This document shows, one piece after another, positions 26,657 through 35,500 of a stretch of 36,063 nucleotides of DNA. The notes below the pieces were generated by a model. The model saw only the letters and a program-made list of their open reading frames with translations. It was not told the origin of the DNA and ran no database searches. The translations under genes and the position numbers were made by a program. Location: contig WBXJ01000003.1 in assembly GCA_008933045.1 (NCBI GenBank), forward strand, positions 1 to 36,063, given 5' to 3'. Source of the DNA: Verrucomicrobiota bacterium (GTDB taxonomy: Bacteria > Verrucomicrobiota > Verrucomicrobiia > Limisphaerales > SXQI01). Numbering within the stretch: position 1 is the first letter of the stretch; the number at the start of each line of letters is the position of its first letter.

Positions 26657-26697
26657 AGAATAAAATTACCCCGTGAAAAGTCACCAGTTATGGTGAC
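26657..26697 (-). promoter_or_regulatory. Candidate promoter with palindromic operator-like site
   Basis: On the minus strand GTGACT (26684-26679) and TATTCT (26662-26657) are spaced by 16 bases upstream of the 969-aa gene. A perfect 7-bp inverted repeat, GTCACCA-GTTA-TGGTGAC on the plus strand at 26680-26697, overlaps this -35 element, where a regulator could block or recruit polymerase. No T-run follows it, so it is not a terminator. The hexamers are only moderate matches. Confidence 0.35.
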
Positions 26698-26725
26698 GTA
26701 ACAAGTCAATCGGCTTCGACGAGTC

Positions 26726-26738
26726 GGGCCAAACCGTC
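26726..26738 (+). repeat. Right junction repeat of the inserted segment
   Basis: GGGCCAAACCGTC encodes the FKBP residues G-Q-T-V (with one extra leading base) and matches 19299-19311 in 12 of 13 bases. It marks the right-hand boundary, where FKBP sequence resumes. Confidence 0.6.
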
Positions 26739-26996
26739 ACCGTCCACTACACAGGTTGGTTCACCGACGGATCCAAATTTGATTCCTCGGTGGATCGCGA
26801 TGATCCTTTTACGTTTCTTCTTGGGGCAGGGCAGGTCATTGCCGGTTGGGATCAATCCGTTGCCACTCTCCGCGTCGGTGACCACATCAAGGTCACAATT
26901 CCTCCCCACCTAGCCTACGGAGCCGCAGGGTATCCGGGTGCGATTCCTCCCAACTCGACCCTCGTTTTCGAGATTCAGCTGCTGGCCGTCGCTTAA
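26727..26996 (+). pseudogene. 3' fragment of the split FKBP-type prolyl isomerase gene
   Basis: Starting at 26727 the frame reads GQTVTVHYTGWFTDGSKFDS and continues SVDRDDPF, FLLGAGQVIAGWDQ, GDHIKVTIPPHLAYGA and GAIPPNSTLVFEIQLL to the stop at 26996. This is nearly the whole FKBP domain, including the tyrosine, aspartate, WD and LAYG residues around the isomerase pocket. An in-frame TGA at 26694 and the lack of an upstream start mean it cannot be translated whole; a GTG at 26790 would lose the first strands. Joined to 19237-19302 it would give an ordinary ~110-residue FKBP. The intact enzyme catalyses cis-trans isomerisation of prolyl peptide bonds. Confidence 0.88.
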
Positions 26997-27240
26997 GGAG
27001 CTTTTCTCAGAGGGGTGGGGTAACCATTTTTGGGTCGAAAATTTTGTCACATTTCTGTTGCACAATTGTCGCTGGACAGCTTTACTTAAATTGTCCCTTA
27101 ACAATATGTGTTCCGATAGCAGCTTAAACCCTAGCTTGTGGCGCAGAGTCTCTGAATCTTGTGGGTGCTTGATTCGATGGGCTTCTGTGGCCTTTTTTAG
27201 GTTAAACCCAGCTGCTCAGGAATTCTTCCCAAAGACTCAT

Positions 27241-30200
27241 ATGCGAAATAATCAACCCGTTGGTTTTGGTCCACAAAGTGGATCCACTCCGACACTTCTA
27301 CCCTCCTTTGCGCGGATGTTTTCCGCGTTGAGGGCCAAGAGTGGCCGCGTTGGACGGCTTCTCACAGTCGCCTCCAGTGTCAGTCTTTTGACTGGCCTGA
27401 GCGCTCAAGCCGCCATTTACAGCAATAACTTCGACGCCGGACTCGGTGACGCAGTCGTTGCAGGTAGTGCCTATCATATGGCCACCGGCGGAATCGATAA
27501 CACCGGCTATGTAAGTGTTACGGATGCAGTGAATAGCCAACAGGGCATGTTCGTGCTTCCTGAATTTACAAATGGCGAATTGGTCAGTGGTTTCAAAGCC
27601 ACCTTTAAGGTTCAAATCGGCGGTGGAACTTCTCGTGCTGCCGACGGTATGGCGTTTGCGTTCAGTTCCTCGATCGATGAAGGTTCGACCTTCGGTGAAG
27701 AAGGTCCTGCGGGAGCCGCTCTGATTGTTTCTTTTGATACTTGGGATAACAACGGTACCGATACCGCTCCTTCAATTGACATCAAGGTCAATGGAAATGA
27801 CGATGCTAGTATTGTTGCTACCACTTGGTTAGCGGGTGAACGTGAAGGTGGTCGCACACGTCCGAGTGCCATCTTCAAAGATCCACTTGGCAAGGAAGTT
27901 AGTCTGATGACGACCGGTTGGGCTGATGTCAGCATCGAAGTGAAGGACAACGTCCTGAGCGTGTCCTACAAAGGCGTCGAGACCGTGAAGGGTGTGGTTG
28001 TCGCGTTTCCTCCTACAGCGGGTCGCTTCGCTTTCGGTGCTCGCACCGGTGGTGCTAATGCGAACCAATGGGTGGACAGCCTGCGGATTGAAACCTATCC
28101 TATCACTCCGGGTCTTGCTGGGTTTTCCTATACTCCGGATGGTCTGACATTCAAACTGAACGACATCTCCGGTCAAAAGGTTGATCCCGCCTCTGTATCT
28201 GTCAAAATGGACGGATCAGATGTAGCGATCACCACGTCAAAAGCTGGGGATTTCACCACGGGTGTGTATGCAGGCTCAACACTCTTCCCTGCTGGAAGCA
28301 GCCATAGCGCCACCGTGACCTTCAGCTATGGCACTCCTGCTAAGACAAAATCAATCACATTGCCAGGCACAATTCCCAGCTATGCGGTGTTGGATGCCGC
28401 CAATGTAATCCCTGCTTCCAAAGTGGATAAAACCAGCTCTGGGTTCACAGCGTATGTCCATCGGGCTCGTCAAGATGCCGGTTTGCCCAATGACACGGCT
28501 CGTACTGAAGCCCAATTGCGCGGGTTCCTAGTCGATCCTCAAACGGGTGCTCCCTATGAGAATTTGGCTGACGACGCGGCGGTGGGTGCCGATCAAACCT
28601 CCCTCGGTAATCGCCGGTTCACTCTTCCTGTGATCAACTTGGATCAGAACGCGGCGGATCAAGGAAACTTCCAGTCTACCTCGGATCCGAGCCGACCTGA
28701 AAGCCAGTTCCCCGGTCTTGACCCCAGTATTCCCGGTGGAGAGTTGGAGAACTTTGCGGACGAATTCATTGGCTTCTTAGAATTGCCAAAAGGCGTCATC
28801 CGCATGGGTGTCAACAGCGACGACGGTTTCTTGGTCACCAGTGGTGCTGATCCTCGTAATCCTTCGGCAACGAAATTAGGTGAGTTCCAAGGAGGCCGTG
28901 GAGCTTCCGATACGATCTTCAATGTTTACGTGCCAGTGGCGGGCATTTATGCCTTCCGTGTGATTCATGAAGAAGGCGGCGGCGGAGCCAACTGTGAATT
29001 CTTCACAATCAAGGCCGATGGAACCAAAGTCCTCGTGAATGATCCCGAGGTTGCTGGAGCCATCAAATCCTACCGCATTGCAACTCTCAGCACCACCGCA
29101 CCTGCTTACTTTGCAGGATCCATCCCAGGGAATAATTCGAATACATCCCGCCAACCCAGCTTCCGTGTTGGTTTGTCGGATTCCGGCACCAAAGTGGTCA
29201 AAAGTTCCATCAAGGTCAGCCTTGATGGTGTTGACATTACCTCTGGCGCAACGGTCACACAAGTTGCGGGCGACACGACCATCACTTACTCAACCACTGC
29301 GCTTCTTCCTTACGGATCCGCTCATGCGTTGGTTGTCACTTGGTCTGATAATGGTTCACCCGCTAAGGCGAACGTAAATACCGTTAACTTCAATGTGGGT
29401 GGCGGCGTGGTGATGAAAGTTTATCGCGACATTAATGGCGGAGGAGTCGGCGACCTGACCAATTCAGAAAAATTCATCAGCAATGCCCCAGATGAAGTTT
29501 CTGAAGTGGGAAGCATGGAACATCTAGCTCTTGGTGACAATTACGGATCCGAAATGCTCGGCTATTTCGTTCCTGACCATGATGATACCTATACCTTCTA
29601 TCTGTCCTCAGACGACGGTTCAACGCTATGGCTCTCGACCGATGAAAGCCCAGCCAACGTGGTTCGTATTGGTAATCAGGGCGGTTGGAATGGTGACCGC
29701 GAATGGGTCAGCGGTGGCGATGCTGCCGCGCGTCAATCGCCTCCGATTGCTCTGAAAAAGGGCAGCCGTTACTTCATGTATGCCTTGCAAAAAGAAGGCG
29801 GCGGCGGAGACAGTCTCTCGGTGGCATTTACCGATCTGACCACCAAAACCACGATCGTGAACGGCGACGCGGCAATCTCCAAGCAGATGCAGCCCTTCAC
29901 CGGTGCTGGTTTCTCTGCATCACCAAAATCGGCGACCGTCAGCAAGGGCCTGACTTATTCGGCAAGTGCTCGCGCCATTAGTGCTACGGCAGGTGCCATT
30001 AGCTATCAATGGATGCGCAACGGTTCCCCGATCTCCGGCGCGACCAGTCCAGACTATACCATCGCAGCAGTCGCCTTCCCTGGTGACAACGGTGCTAAAT
30101 TCACCGTGGTTGCTACAGTGGGTGCTATCACAGCAACCAGTGCGGAAGCCGTCCTGACCGTGGTTGACGACAACGCCGCTCCTGTTGTTGCCTCTGCTTA

Positions 30201-32427
30201 TGCAAGCAACCGCAGGACCGTGGTGATCAAGTTCAACGAGCCAATCGCGTCAGGTGCTGATGTCGCAGCGAACTACTCCGTCAGTGGCGGGGTGGGCGCA
30301 GCAACAGCCGCCGCCGCCTCGGGTTCGGGTGCTATCATTACTGTGGGTGCAGACCTCGTGGTCGGTAATACTTACACCCTCACGGTGAAGGGAACTAGGG
30401 ACTTCGCTGGCAACACGACAGCCGCTGCAACAGCGACCTTCACGGTCACCTTCGCCTCGGGCTTCGTGCTATACGAACGCTATGATGGTATCGGTGGCAC
30501 CGCCGTCGATGCCCTCACCGGCGACGCCAAGTATCCGAATTCACCAGACGCGACAGGTTATCTCACATCAATGAGCTTTGAGCCGAACTTGGATAATTAC
30601 GGAGTGAGAATCTCTGGATATATCACACCCGCAACCACGGGTAACTACCGGTTCTTCATTCGTTCGGATGATGCCTCTCAGATGTGGCTATCCACGGATG
30701 ACACCGAAGCTAATGCTTCCAAGATCGCCGAAGAAACAGGATGCTGCAACGGCTTCCAAGAGCCGCTCGATAAATCTCAAACATCCGAGCCACAAAACCT
30801 GCTCGCAGGAACACGTTATTACTTCCACGCTTTCATGAAAGAAGGCGGCGGCGGCGACAACGTCCAATTGGCTTGGCGCGAAGAGGCGGACACTACGCCA
30901 GCCAACAAACTCGGTAATCTGAGCGGTTCGGTGCTTGGAACCTACGTTGATCCAACAGGTCGCGGAGTGAACATCCTCACCCAGCCCCAATCAGCCTCTG
31001 TGGTTGAAGGTCGGACCGCTACTGTATCGGCACTCGCTGTCCCAGTACCTGCCAACGGCGGCTTGAGCTACCAATGGCAGTATAAGCCACCGGGCTCAGC
31101 TGGATTCGTCAACATTGATGGAGCCACGGGAGCCAGCTACACCAGCGGTCCTCTGCCTTTGGGCTTGAACGGCGCATTGGTTCGTGTCATCGCTTCCACC
31201 ATCGGTGGAATCTCCACAGCTTCTACCGAAGTTGTGTTAACGGTCACCAAGGACAGCAGCGCACCTGTGGGTCGTATCCACACAGTGAGCGGCAACGGGG
31301 GAGTTCAGATCCGGGTTGACTTCGACGAAGATGTCAATGCGGCTTCGGCCTTGGCACCCGCCAGCTATTCGTTGAGCAAAGGATCCATCTCGAGCGTCAG
31401 CCTAGTCGGTGCTCGTGGGGTCATCCTCCAGACTACGGGCCTTTCAATCGGCGATAGCTTCGTGCTCACCCTCAGAGGTGTGAAGGACTTGTTCGGTAAC
31501 TCGGTCACCGGCAGCATCAATGGCAAGGTCAGCACCTTGTCTTGGGTGGAAATCGGTGGTCGCGAGTGGAAGAACACGGCTCCTGACGTGGTTCAAATCG
31601 GCGCGAATGACTTCGACCTCTACAGCGGCGGTAACGGCTTCTGGAGTAACTATGATGAAGGCACCTTCCTCTACGAAGAAGTCACTGGCGACTTCAACCG
31701 CCAAGTCCGTGTGGAGTATCAAGATGCTTCCTCGCACTGGGCACGTTGCGGTCTGATGGTTCGCGTTGCGACTGACGAAGGCACAACCCGTGCTCAAGCG
31801 CAAGAAATCGTTGATGGGGCTCCTGGTCCAAAAGCCATGAGCCAATATCAACAACTCTTCTTGGATCCAACCACCAAGTGGGATGGTAGCGGCGCCAACA
31901 ACGGTCATGAGACCAATCGCCGCACCGAACCCGGTGCACAAACCGGCAGTTCCCAGAACAACTTTGGTGGTACGCCTCCTCCTTACCCCAACGCTTGGAT
32001 CCGGATGGAACGCAAGGGTGATGTTCTGAGCTACTACAAGGGTATCAATGGACTCGATTGGGACTTCGTAGGTAGCATCAAGATCAGCGGCCCAGACTCG
32101 TCATTCACTCCTGAAATGCCTGCGAAGGTGTTGGTTGGAATGATCTATTGCCCAGAAATCGGCAATAACGGTGCAGCGGGTCAAAAGACCTATATGTCCA
32201 AGTTCCGCTCCTACAGCGATGGCGCAAGCGCACCTCCTGCAGACCCAGCGAAACTCACCGTCAGCTCTGCTGATGGTAAGGTTAGCGTTAGTTGGACACC
32301 TACAGGCGGCACACTGCAATCAAGCTCAGCGGTTGGCGCTGGCGCAGTCTGGACCGATGTGGGCGCTGGTAACCCAGCCTCCATCACCCCGAGCAGCGCG
32401 ACGCTGTTCCTGCGTGTAAAGAATTAA
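27241..32427 (+). CDS. Large exported lectin/PA14/Ig-repeat protein, 1728 aa (resident copy)
   Basis: The frame is open from 26938, but that part overlaps the FKBP remnant. The ATG at 27241 begins a long signal peptide ending SLLTGLSAQA (residue 57). Modules in order: legume-lectin-like sandwich (about 59-290, FDAGLGDAVV, DGMAFAFSS); three PA14-like domains (about 453-613, 722-876, 1075-1230), each ending in a (H/K)E-E/K-GGGG type motif; Ig-like domains (about 890-973 and 1243-1336); SwmB/Big_5-like domains (about 977-1070 and 1338-1430); a ConA/DUF1349-like domain (about 1435-1656, FLYEEVTGDFNRQV); and a short C-terminal tail. No catalytic motif is visible. A role in binding glycans or the cell surface is inferred. 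Promoter sequence must lie in 26997-27240, where nothing stands out. Confidence 0.85.
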   Translation: MRNNQPVGFGPQSGSTPTLLPSFARMFSALRAKSGRVGRLLTVASSVSLLTGLSAQAAIYSNNFDAGLGDAVVAGSAYHMATGGIDNTGYVSVTDAVNSQQGMFVLPEFTNGELVSGFKATFKVQIGGGTSRAADGMAFAFSSSIDEGSTFGEEGPAGAALIVSFDTWDNNGTDTAPSIDIKVNGNDDASIVATTWLAGEREGGRTRPSAIFKDPLGKEVSLMTTGWADVSIEVKDNVLSVSYKGVETVKGVVVAFPPTAGRFAFGARTGGANANQWVDSLRIETYPITPGLAGFSYTPDGLTFKLNDISGQKVDPASVSVKMDGSDVAITTSKAGDFTTGVYAGSTLFPAGSSHSATVTFSYGTPAKTKSITLPGTIPSYAVLDAANVIPASKVDKTSSGFTAYVHRARQDAGLPNDTARTEAQLRGFLVDPQTGAPYENLADDAAVGADQTSLGNRRFTLPVINLDQNAADQGNFQSTSDPSRPESQFPGLDPSIPGGELENFADEFIGFLELPKGVIRMGVNSDDGFLVTSGADPRNPSATKLGEFQGGRGASDTIFNVYVPVAGIYAFRVIHEEGGGGANCEFFTIKADGTKVLVNDPEVAGAIKSYRIATLSTTAPAYFAGSIPGNNSNTSRQPSFRVGLSDSGTKVVKSSIKVSLDGVDITSGATVTQVAGDTTITYSTTALLPYGSAHALVVTWSDNGSPAKANVNTVNFNVGGGVVMKVYRDINGGGVGDLTNSEKFISNAPDEVSEVGSMEHLALGDNYGSEMLGYFVPDHDDTYTFYLSSDDGSTLWLSTDESPANVVRIGNQGGWNGDREWVSGGDAAARQSPPIALKKGSRYFMYALQKEGGGGDSLSVAFTDLTTKTTIVNGDAAISKQMQPFTGAGFSASPKSATVSKGLTYSASARAISATAGAISYQWMRNGSPISGATSPDYTIAAVAFPGDNGAKFTVVATVGAITATSAEAVLTVVDDNAAPVVASAYASNRRTVVIKFNEPIASGADVAANYSVSGGVGAATAAAASGSGAIITVGADLVVGNTYTLTVKGTRDFAGNTTAAATATFTVTFASGFVLYERYDGIGGTAVDALTGDAKYPNSPDATGYLTSMSFEPNLDNYGVRISGYITPATTGNYRFFIRSDDASQMWLSTDDTEANASKIAEETGCCNGFQEPLDKSQTSEPQNLLAGTRYYFHAFMKEGGGGDNVQLAWREEADTTPANKLGNLSGSVLGTYVDPTGRGVNILTQPQSASVVEGRTATVSALAVPVPANGGLSYQWQYKPPGSAGFVNIDGATGASYTSGPLPLGLNGALVRVIASTIGGISTASTEVVLTVTKDSSAPVGRIHTVSGNGGVQIRVDFDEDVNAASALAPASYSLSKGSISSVSLVGARGVILQTTGLSIGDSFVLTLRGVKDLFGNSVTGSINGKVSTLSWVEIGGREWKNTAPDVVQIGANDFDLYSGGNGFWSNYDEGTFLYEEVTGDFNRQVRVEYQDASSHWARCGLMVRVATDEGTTRAQAQEIVDGAPGPKAMSQYQQLFLDPTTKWDGSGANNGHETNRRTEPGAQTGSSQNNFGGTPPPYPNAWIRMERKGDVLSYYKGINGLDWDFVGSIKISGPDSSFTPEMPAKVLVGMIYCPEIGNNGAAGQKTYMSKFRSYSDGASAPPADPAKLTVSSADGKVSVSWTPTGGTLQSSSAVGAGAVWTDVGAGNPASITPSSATLFLRVKN

Positions 32428-32436
32428 TCGCATCAT

Positions 32437-32501
32437 CCCGCTCCTGAGCGGGAATGAATGCTGAATCACAAGGGGTCGGACGAAAGTCCGGCCCCTTTTT
32501 T
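32437..32501 (+). terminator. Tandem hairpins ending in a rho-independent terminator
   Basis: A first hairpin, CCCGCTC-CT-GAGCGGG (32437-32452), lies 9 bases after the stop of the 1728-aa gene. A second, GGGGTCGGAC-GAAA-GTCCGGCCCC (32472-32495, one G-T pair), is followed at once by TTTTTT. The second is a textbook terminator and sits before the co-directional VCBS gene, so it would attenuate rather than separate unrelated units. Confidence 0.88.
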
Positions 32502-32555
32502 CTTTCCCTTTTCGCTCTGTTCAAGCACAACAGGTTCATACATTTTAAACCTCTT

Positions 32556-35500
32556 ATGCGCCGCTGGCTTTGGGCACTCTTTGCGTGTCAATTTCCGTTT
32601 TTTTTCATCCAAGCTGAGCCACTATTACAACGGATTCCTTCGTCGGAATCAGGATTGGATTTCACTAATCGAATCGCTACATCGCGCCATTTCACGAATC
32701 AAGTTCTCCTCAATGGCTCAGGTGTCGCCGCAGGAGATATCGATGGAGATCAAGCCATCGATCTCGTGTTTGGGAATCTGCAAGGCCCCCCACAACTCTT
32801 TCGTAATTTGGGGCACTGGAATTTTACCAATATAACCGCCTCGGCAGGTTTAGCGGAGGCAGTGGCGGATTCCACCGGCGTCGTTCTGGCTGACGTCGAT
32901 GGTGATGGAGACTTGGATTTAGTATTTAACACCGTTGCCAAAGGCACTTATCTTTACCTCAACGACGGTCGTGGCAACTTCTCAAAACCTCTAGGCTTCA
33001 CCCCGCTCAATGGTCAGGCAGGTGGAATGTCCCTGACGCTGGGGGATATCGACGGTGATGGAGACTTGGATCTTTATGTAGCCAATTACCGCGCCGCAAC
33101 GATTCGTGATCAGCTCAATTCGAAATTTTCATTCCGCAATGTGCAAGGCAAACCTGAATTGGCTTCGATCAACGGAAAACCAATCACGGATCCCGAGTAT
33201 ACCAATCGCTTTGTCTACACTTTGACCGCCTCTGGAGGTAAGGGAAATTTCCTTCATTACGAAACAGGATTGCCGCATGCGCTATTCCTTAATGACGGGA
33301 AAGGTCATTTCAAGCACGAGTCTTGGACGGGTGGTCGGTTTAAGGACGAGCAGGGTGAGACTCTGACATCGGCTCCTTACGACTGGGGATTGTCGGCTTC
33401 GTTTCGCGATTTGAATCAGGATGGATTTCCGGATCTTTATGTGTGCAACGATTTCCAAAGCCCCGATCGCATCTGGATGAATGACGGGAGAGGAAATTTC
33501 CGAGCACTTTCTGGAGAGGCCATTCGCCACGCGCCGTATTACAGTATGGGGGCAGACTTTGGGGATTTGGATCGAGATGGAAATGACGATTTTCTCGTGC
33601 TGGACATGCTCAGTCCGAACCACACACGCCGAATGATCCAACTCTCGGACGTACGCAACGATATGGGTTCCCCAGGGTATAAAATTGATCGCCCTCAACT
33701 CCCTCAGAACGCGCTTTATCGGGGCCGCGGAGATGGAACTTTTGCCGAGGTCGCAGAGTATGCGGGGCTAGCAGCGACAGATTGGAGTTGGGCGGTGGCT
33801 TGTGTGGACCTGGACCTTGACGGTTTGGAGGATATCCTCATTACCAATGGTTTCGAGCGGGACAACATGAATATGGATGCTGTTCGGCAGATGCAGGAGG
33901 CGAAGGTCGGTCGGCAACTTTCCATCGCCGAGATTTTTGATCTTCGCCGAGTATTTCCGCGATTGAACACTCCTAATTTTGCCTACCGCAATCTTGGAGG
34001 GTTTAAATTCAAGGACATGAGTGATGAGTGGGGTTTCAACGCGGCTGCGGTGTCCCAAGGCATGTGCCTCGCTGATTTAGACGGTGATGGTGACCTCGAC
34101 GTGGTGGTCAACAACATGAACGACGGGGCCCTCCTTTACCGCAACAACGCCAAGGGAGGCCGCGTGTTGGTTCGTCTTCAAGGCAGTCTCGCCAATCGCC
34201 AAGGGGTGGGTGCCCGAATCACAGTGCATGGCGGTGCCGTCCCTGAGCAATCTCAGGAGATTCAAATCGGTGGCCGGTATTTATCGAGTGATGCTGCCGA
34301 GCGGATGTTCGCCACGGGCACGAATCAAACGGTTGAGATCGAGGTGCGTTGGCGTTCTGGGCGGCAGACATTCGCCAAAGCGGTGCGTGCTAACACCACC
34401 GTAACGATCAAGGAGACCGACAGCCAACCCGCCGAAGCGCTTAAAACTCCTCAGCGCACTCCTTTTTTCACCGAGCAGAATCCACCGGCTTGGATACCGA
34501 GTAACGAGATGTTCGATGATTTCTCTCGGCAACCGTTGATGCCTTACCGTATTGGCCATATGGGGCCCGGGGTTGCTTGGTTGGATATGGATGGCGATGG
34601 TCGAGAGGAACTCGTGGTCGCGCCACAACACAACGGGGTGACCCGAATGTTCAAGTGGGTTAATGATCAGTGGGAAGGCATCCACACCAATACGGCGATC
34701 GTCGTTCGCCCCGGAACATCCATGGTGCTTCTGCCTCAGGGGCAGCTCTGGGTCGGGGTATCAACTTGGGAGGATGGTCAACCCGCTGGGCCGGGCATCG
34801 TGATCTATCGAATCAAGCCGGATGGAACGATCGAAGTGGATGGGTCTTCGCTGCCGGCGTTAGCCGAGGGAAGCGTGGGCCCGATGGCGGCTGCTGACGT
34901 GGATGGGGACGGGGATTTGGATGTGTGGGTTGGAGGACGCGCGGTTGCTGGACGATGGCCCGAGCCGTCCTCCGGTTGGTTGTATCGTAACGAGGGTGGA
35001 AAACTGGTCCTGGATCAAGCGTTGAGTCAACCGTGGGTCAAAATCGGTTTGGTGAGTGGAGCGTTATTTGCGGATATCAACGGTGACGGAAAGCCGGATT
35101 TGGTGACCGCAATGGAATGGGGACCGGTGAGGGTTTGGCTCAACGAAGGGCAGGGTCGCTGGACTGAGGGCACGGACGCGCTTGGGTTGGCCAAGGAGCG
35201 AGGATGGTGGACTAGTGTCACGGTCGGCGATTTGGATGGAGACGGACGCTTGGACCTTGTGGTGGGGAATTGGGGTGCCAACACTTCCTATGAAGCTTGG
35301 CGAGGTGGAAAATCCCTACGTCTCTATGCCGGAGATTGGGATAATGATGGCACCACCGAGATGCTCGAATCTCATGTCGAGGCGGGGAAATGGGTGCCGA
35401 ATCGTCGCTTGGATTTTCTCTCGAAAACCTTGCCGTGGTTAAAGGAAAAATTTGCTTCCCACGCTGCATACGCCGCCGCGACTGTGGAAGAAGTGCTGGG

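Larger units (their letters stand above)
19303..26726. other. ~7.4 kb inserted segment splitting the FKBP gene
   Basis: The FKBP reading frame stops matching at about 19302 and resumes at about 26727, so the DNA between is an insertion relative to the intact gene. It carries, left to right, the 3' part of an amidohydrolase gene (plus), a VCBS/UnbV gene (minus), a terminator, an exported ConA/Ig-like gene (minus) and its promoter region. I found no transposase, integrase, long terminal inverted repeat or tRNA. Single 60-base lines counted by hand gave 55-63% G+C inside (three lines) and 47-57% in pgk and the binding-protein gene outside (two lines). That hints at foreign origin but is a tiny sample. 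A misassembly is the main alternative. Confidence 0.75.

Noticed and set aside
19307..26747. CCGTCCAC occurs at 19307-19314 and 26740-26747 and could be read as an 8-bp target-site duplication.
   Set aside because: Removing one copy would give an FKBP reading G-Q-S-V-H-Y-T-G, lacking two residues of the conserved TVTVHYTG strand. The GGGCCAA alignment restores the normal family sequence.
26938..27240. Upstream extension of the 1728-aa gene from a GTG at 26938 (1829 aa in total).
   Set aside because: The extra 101 residues overlap the FKBP 3' fragment in another frame, lack any domain, and would bury the signal peptide more than 150 residues inside the protein.
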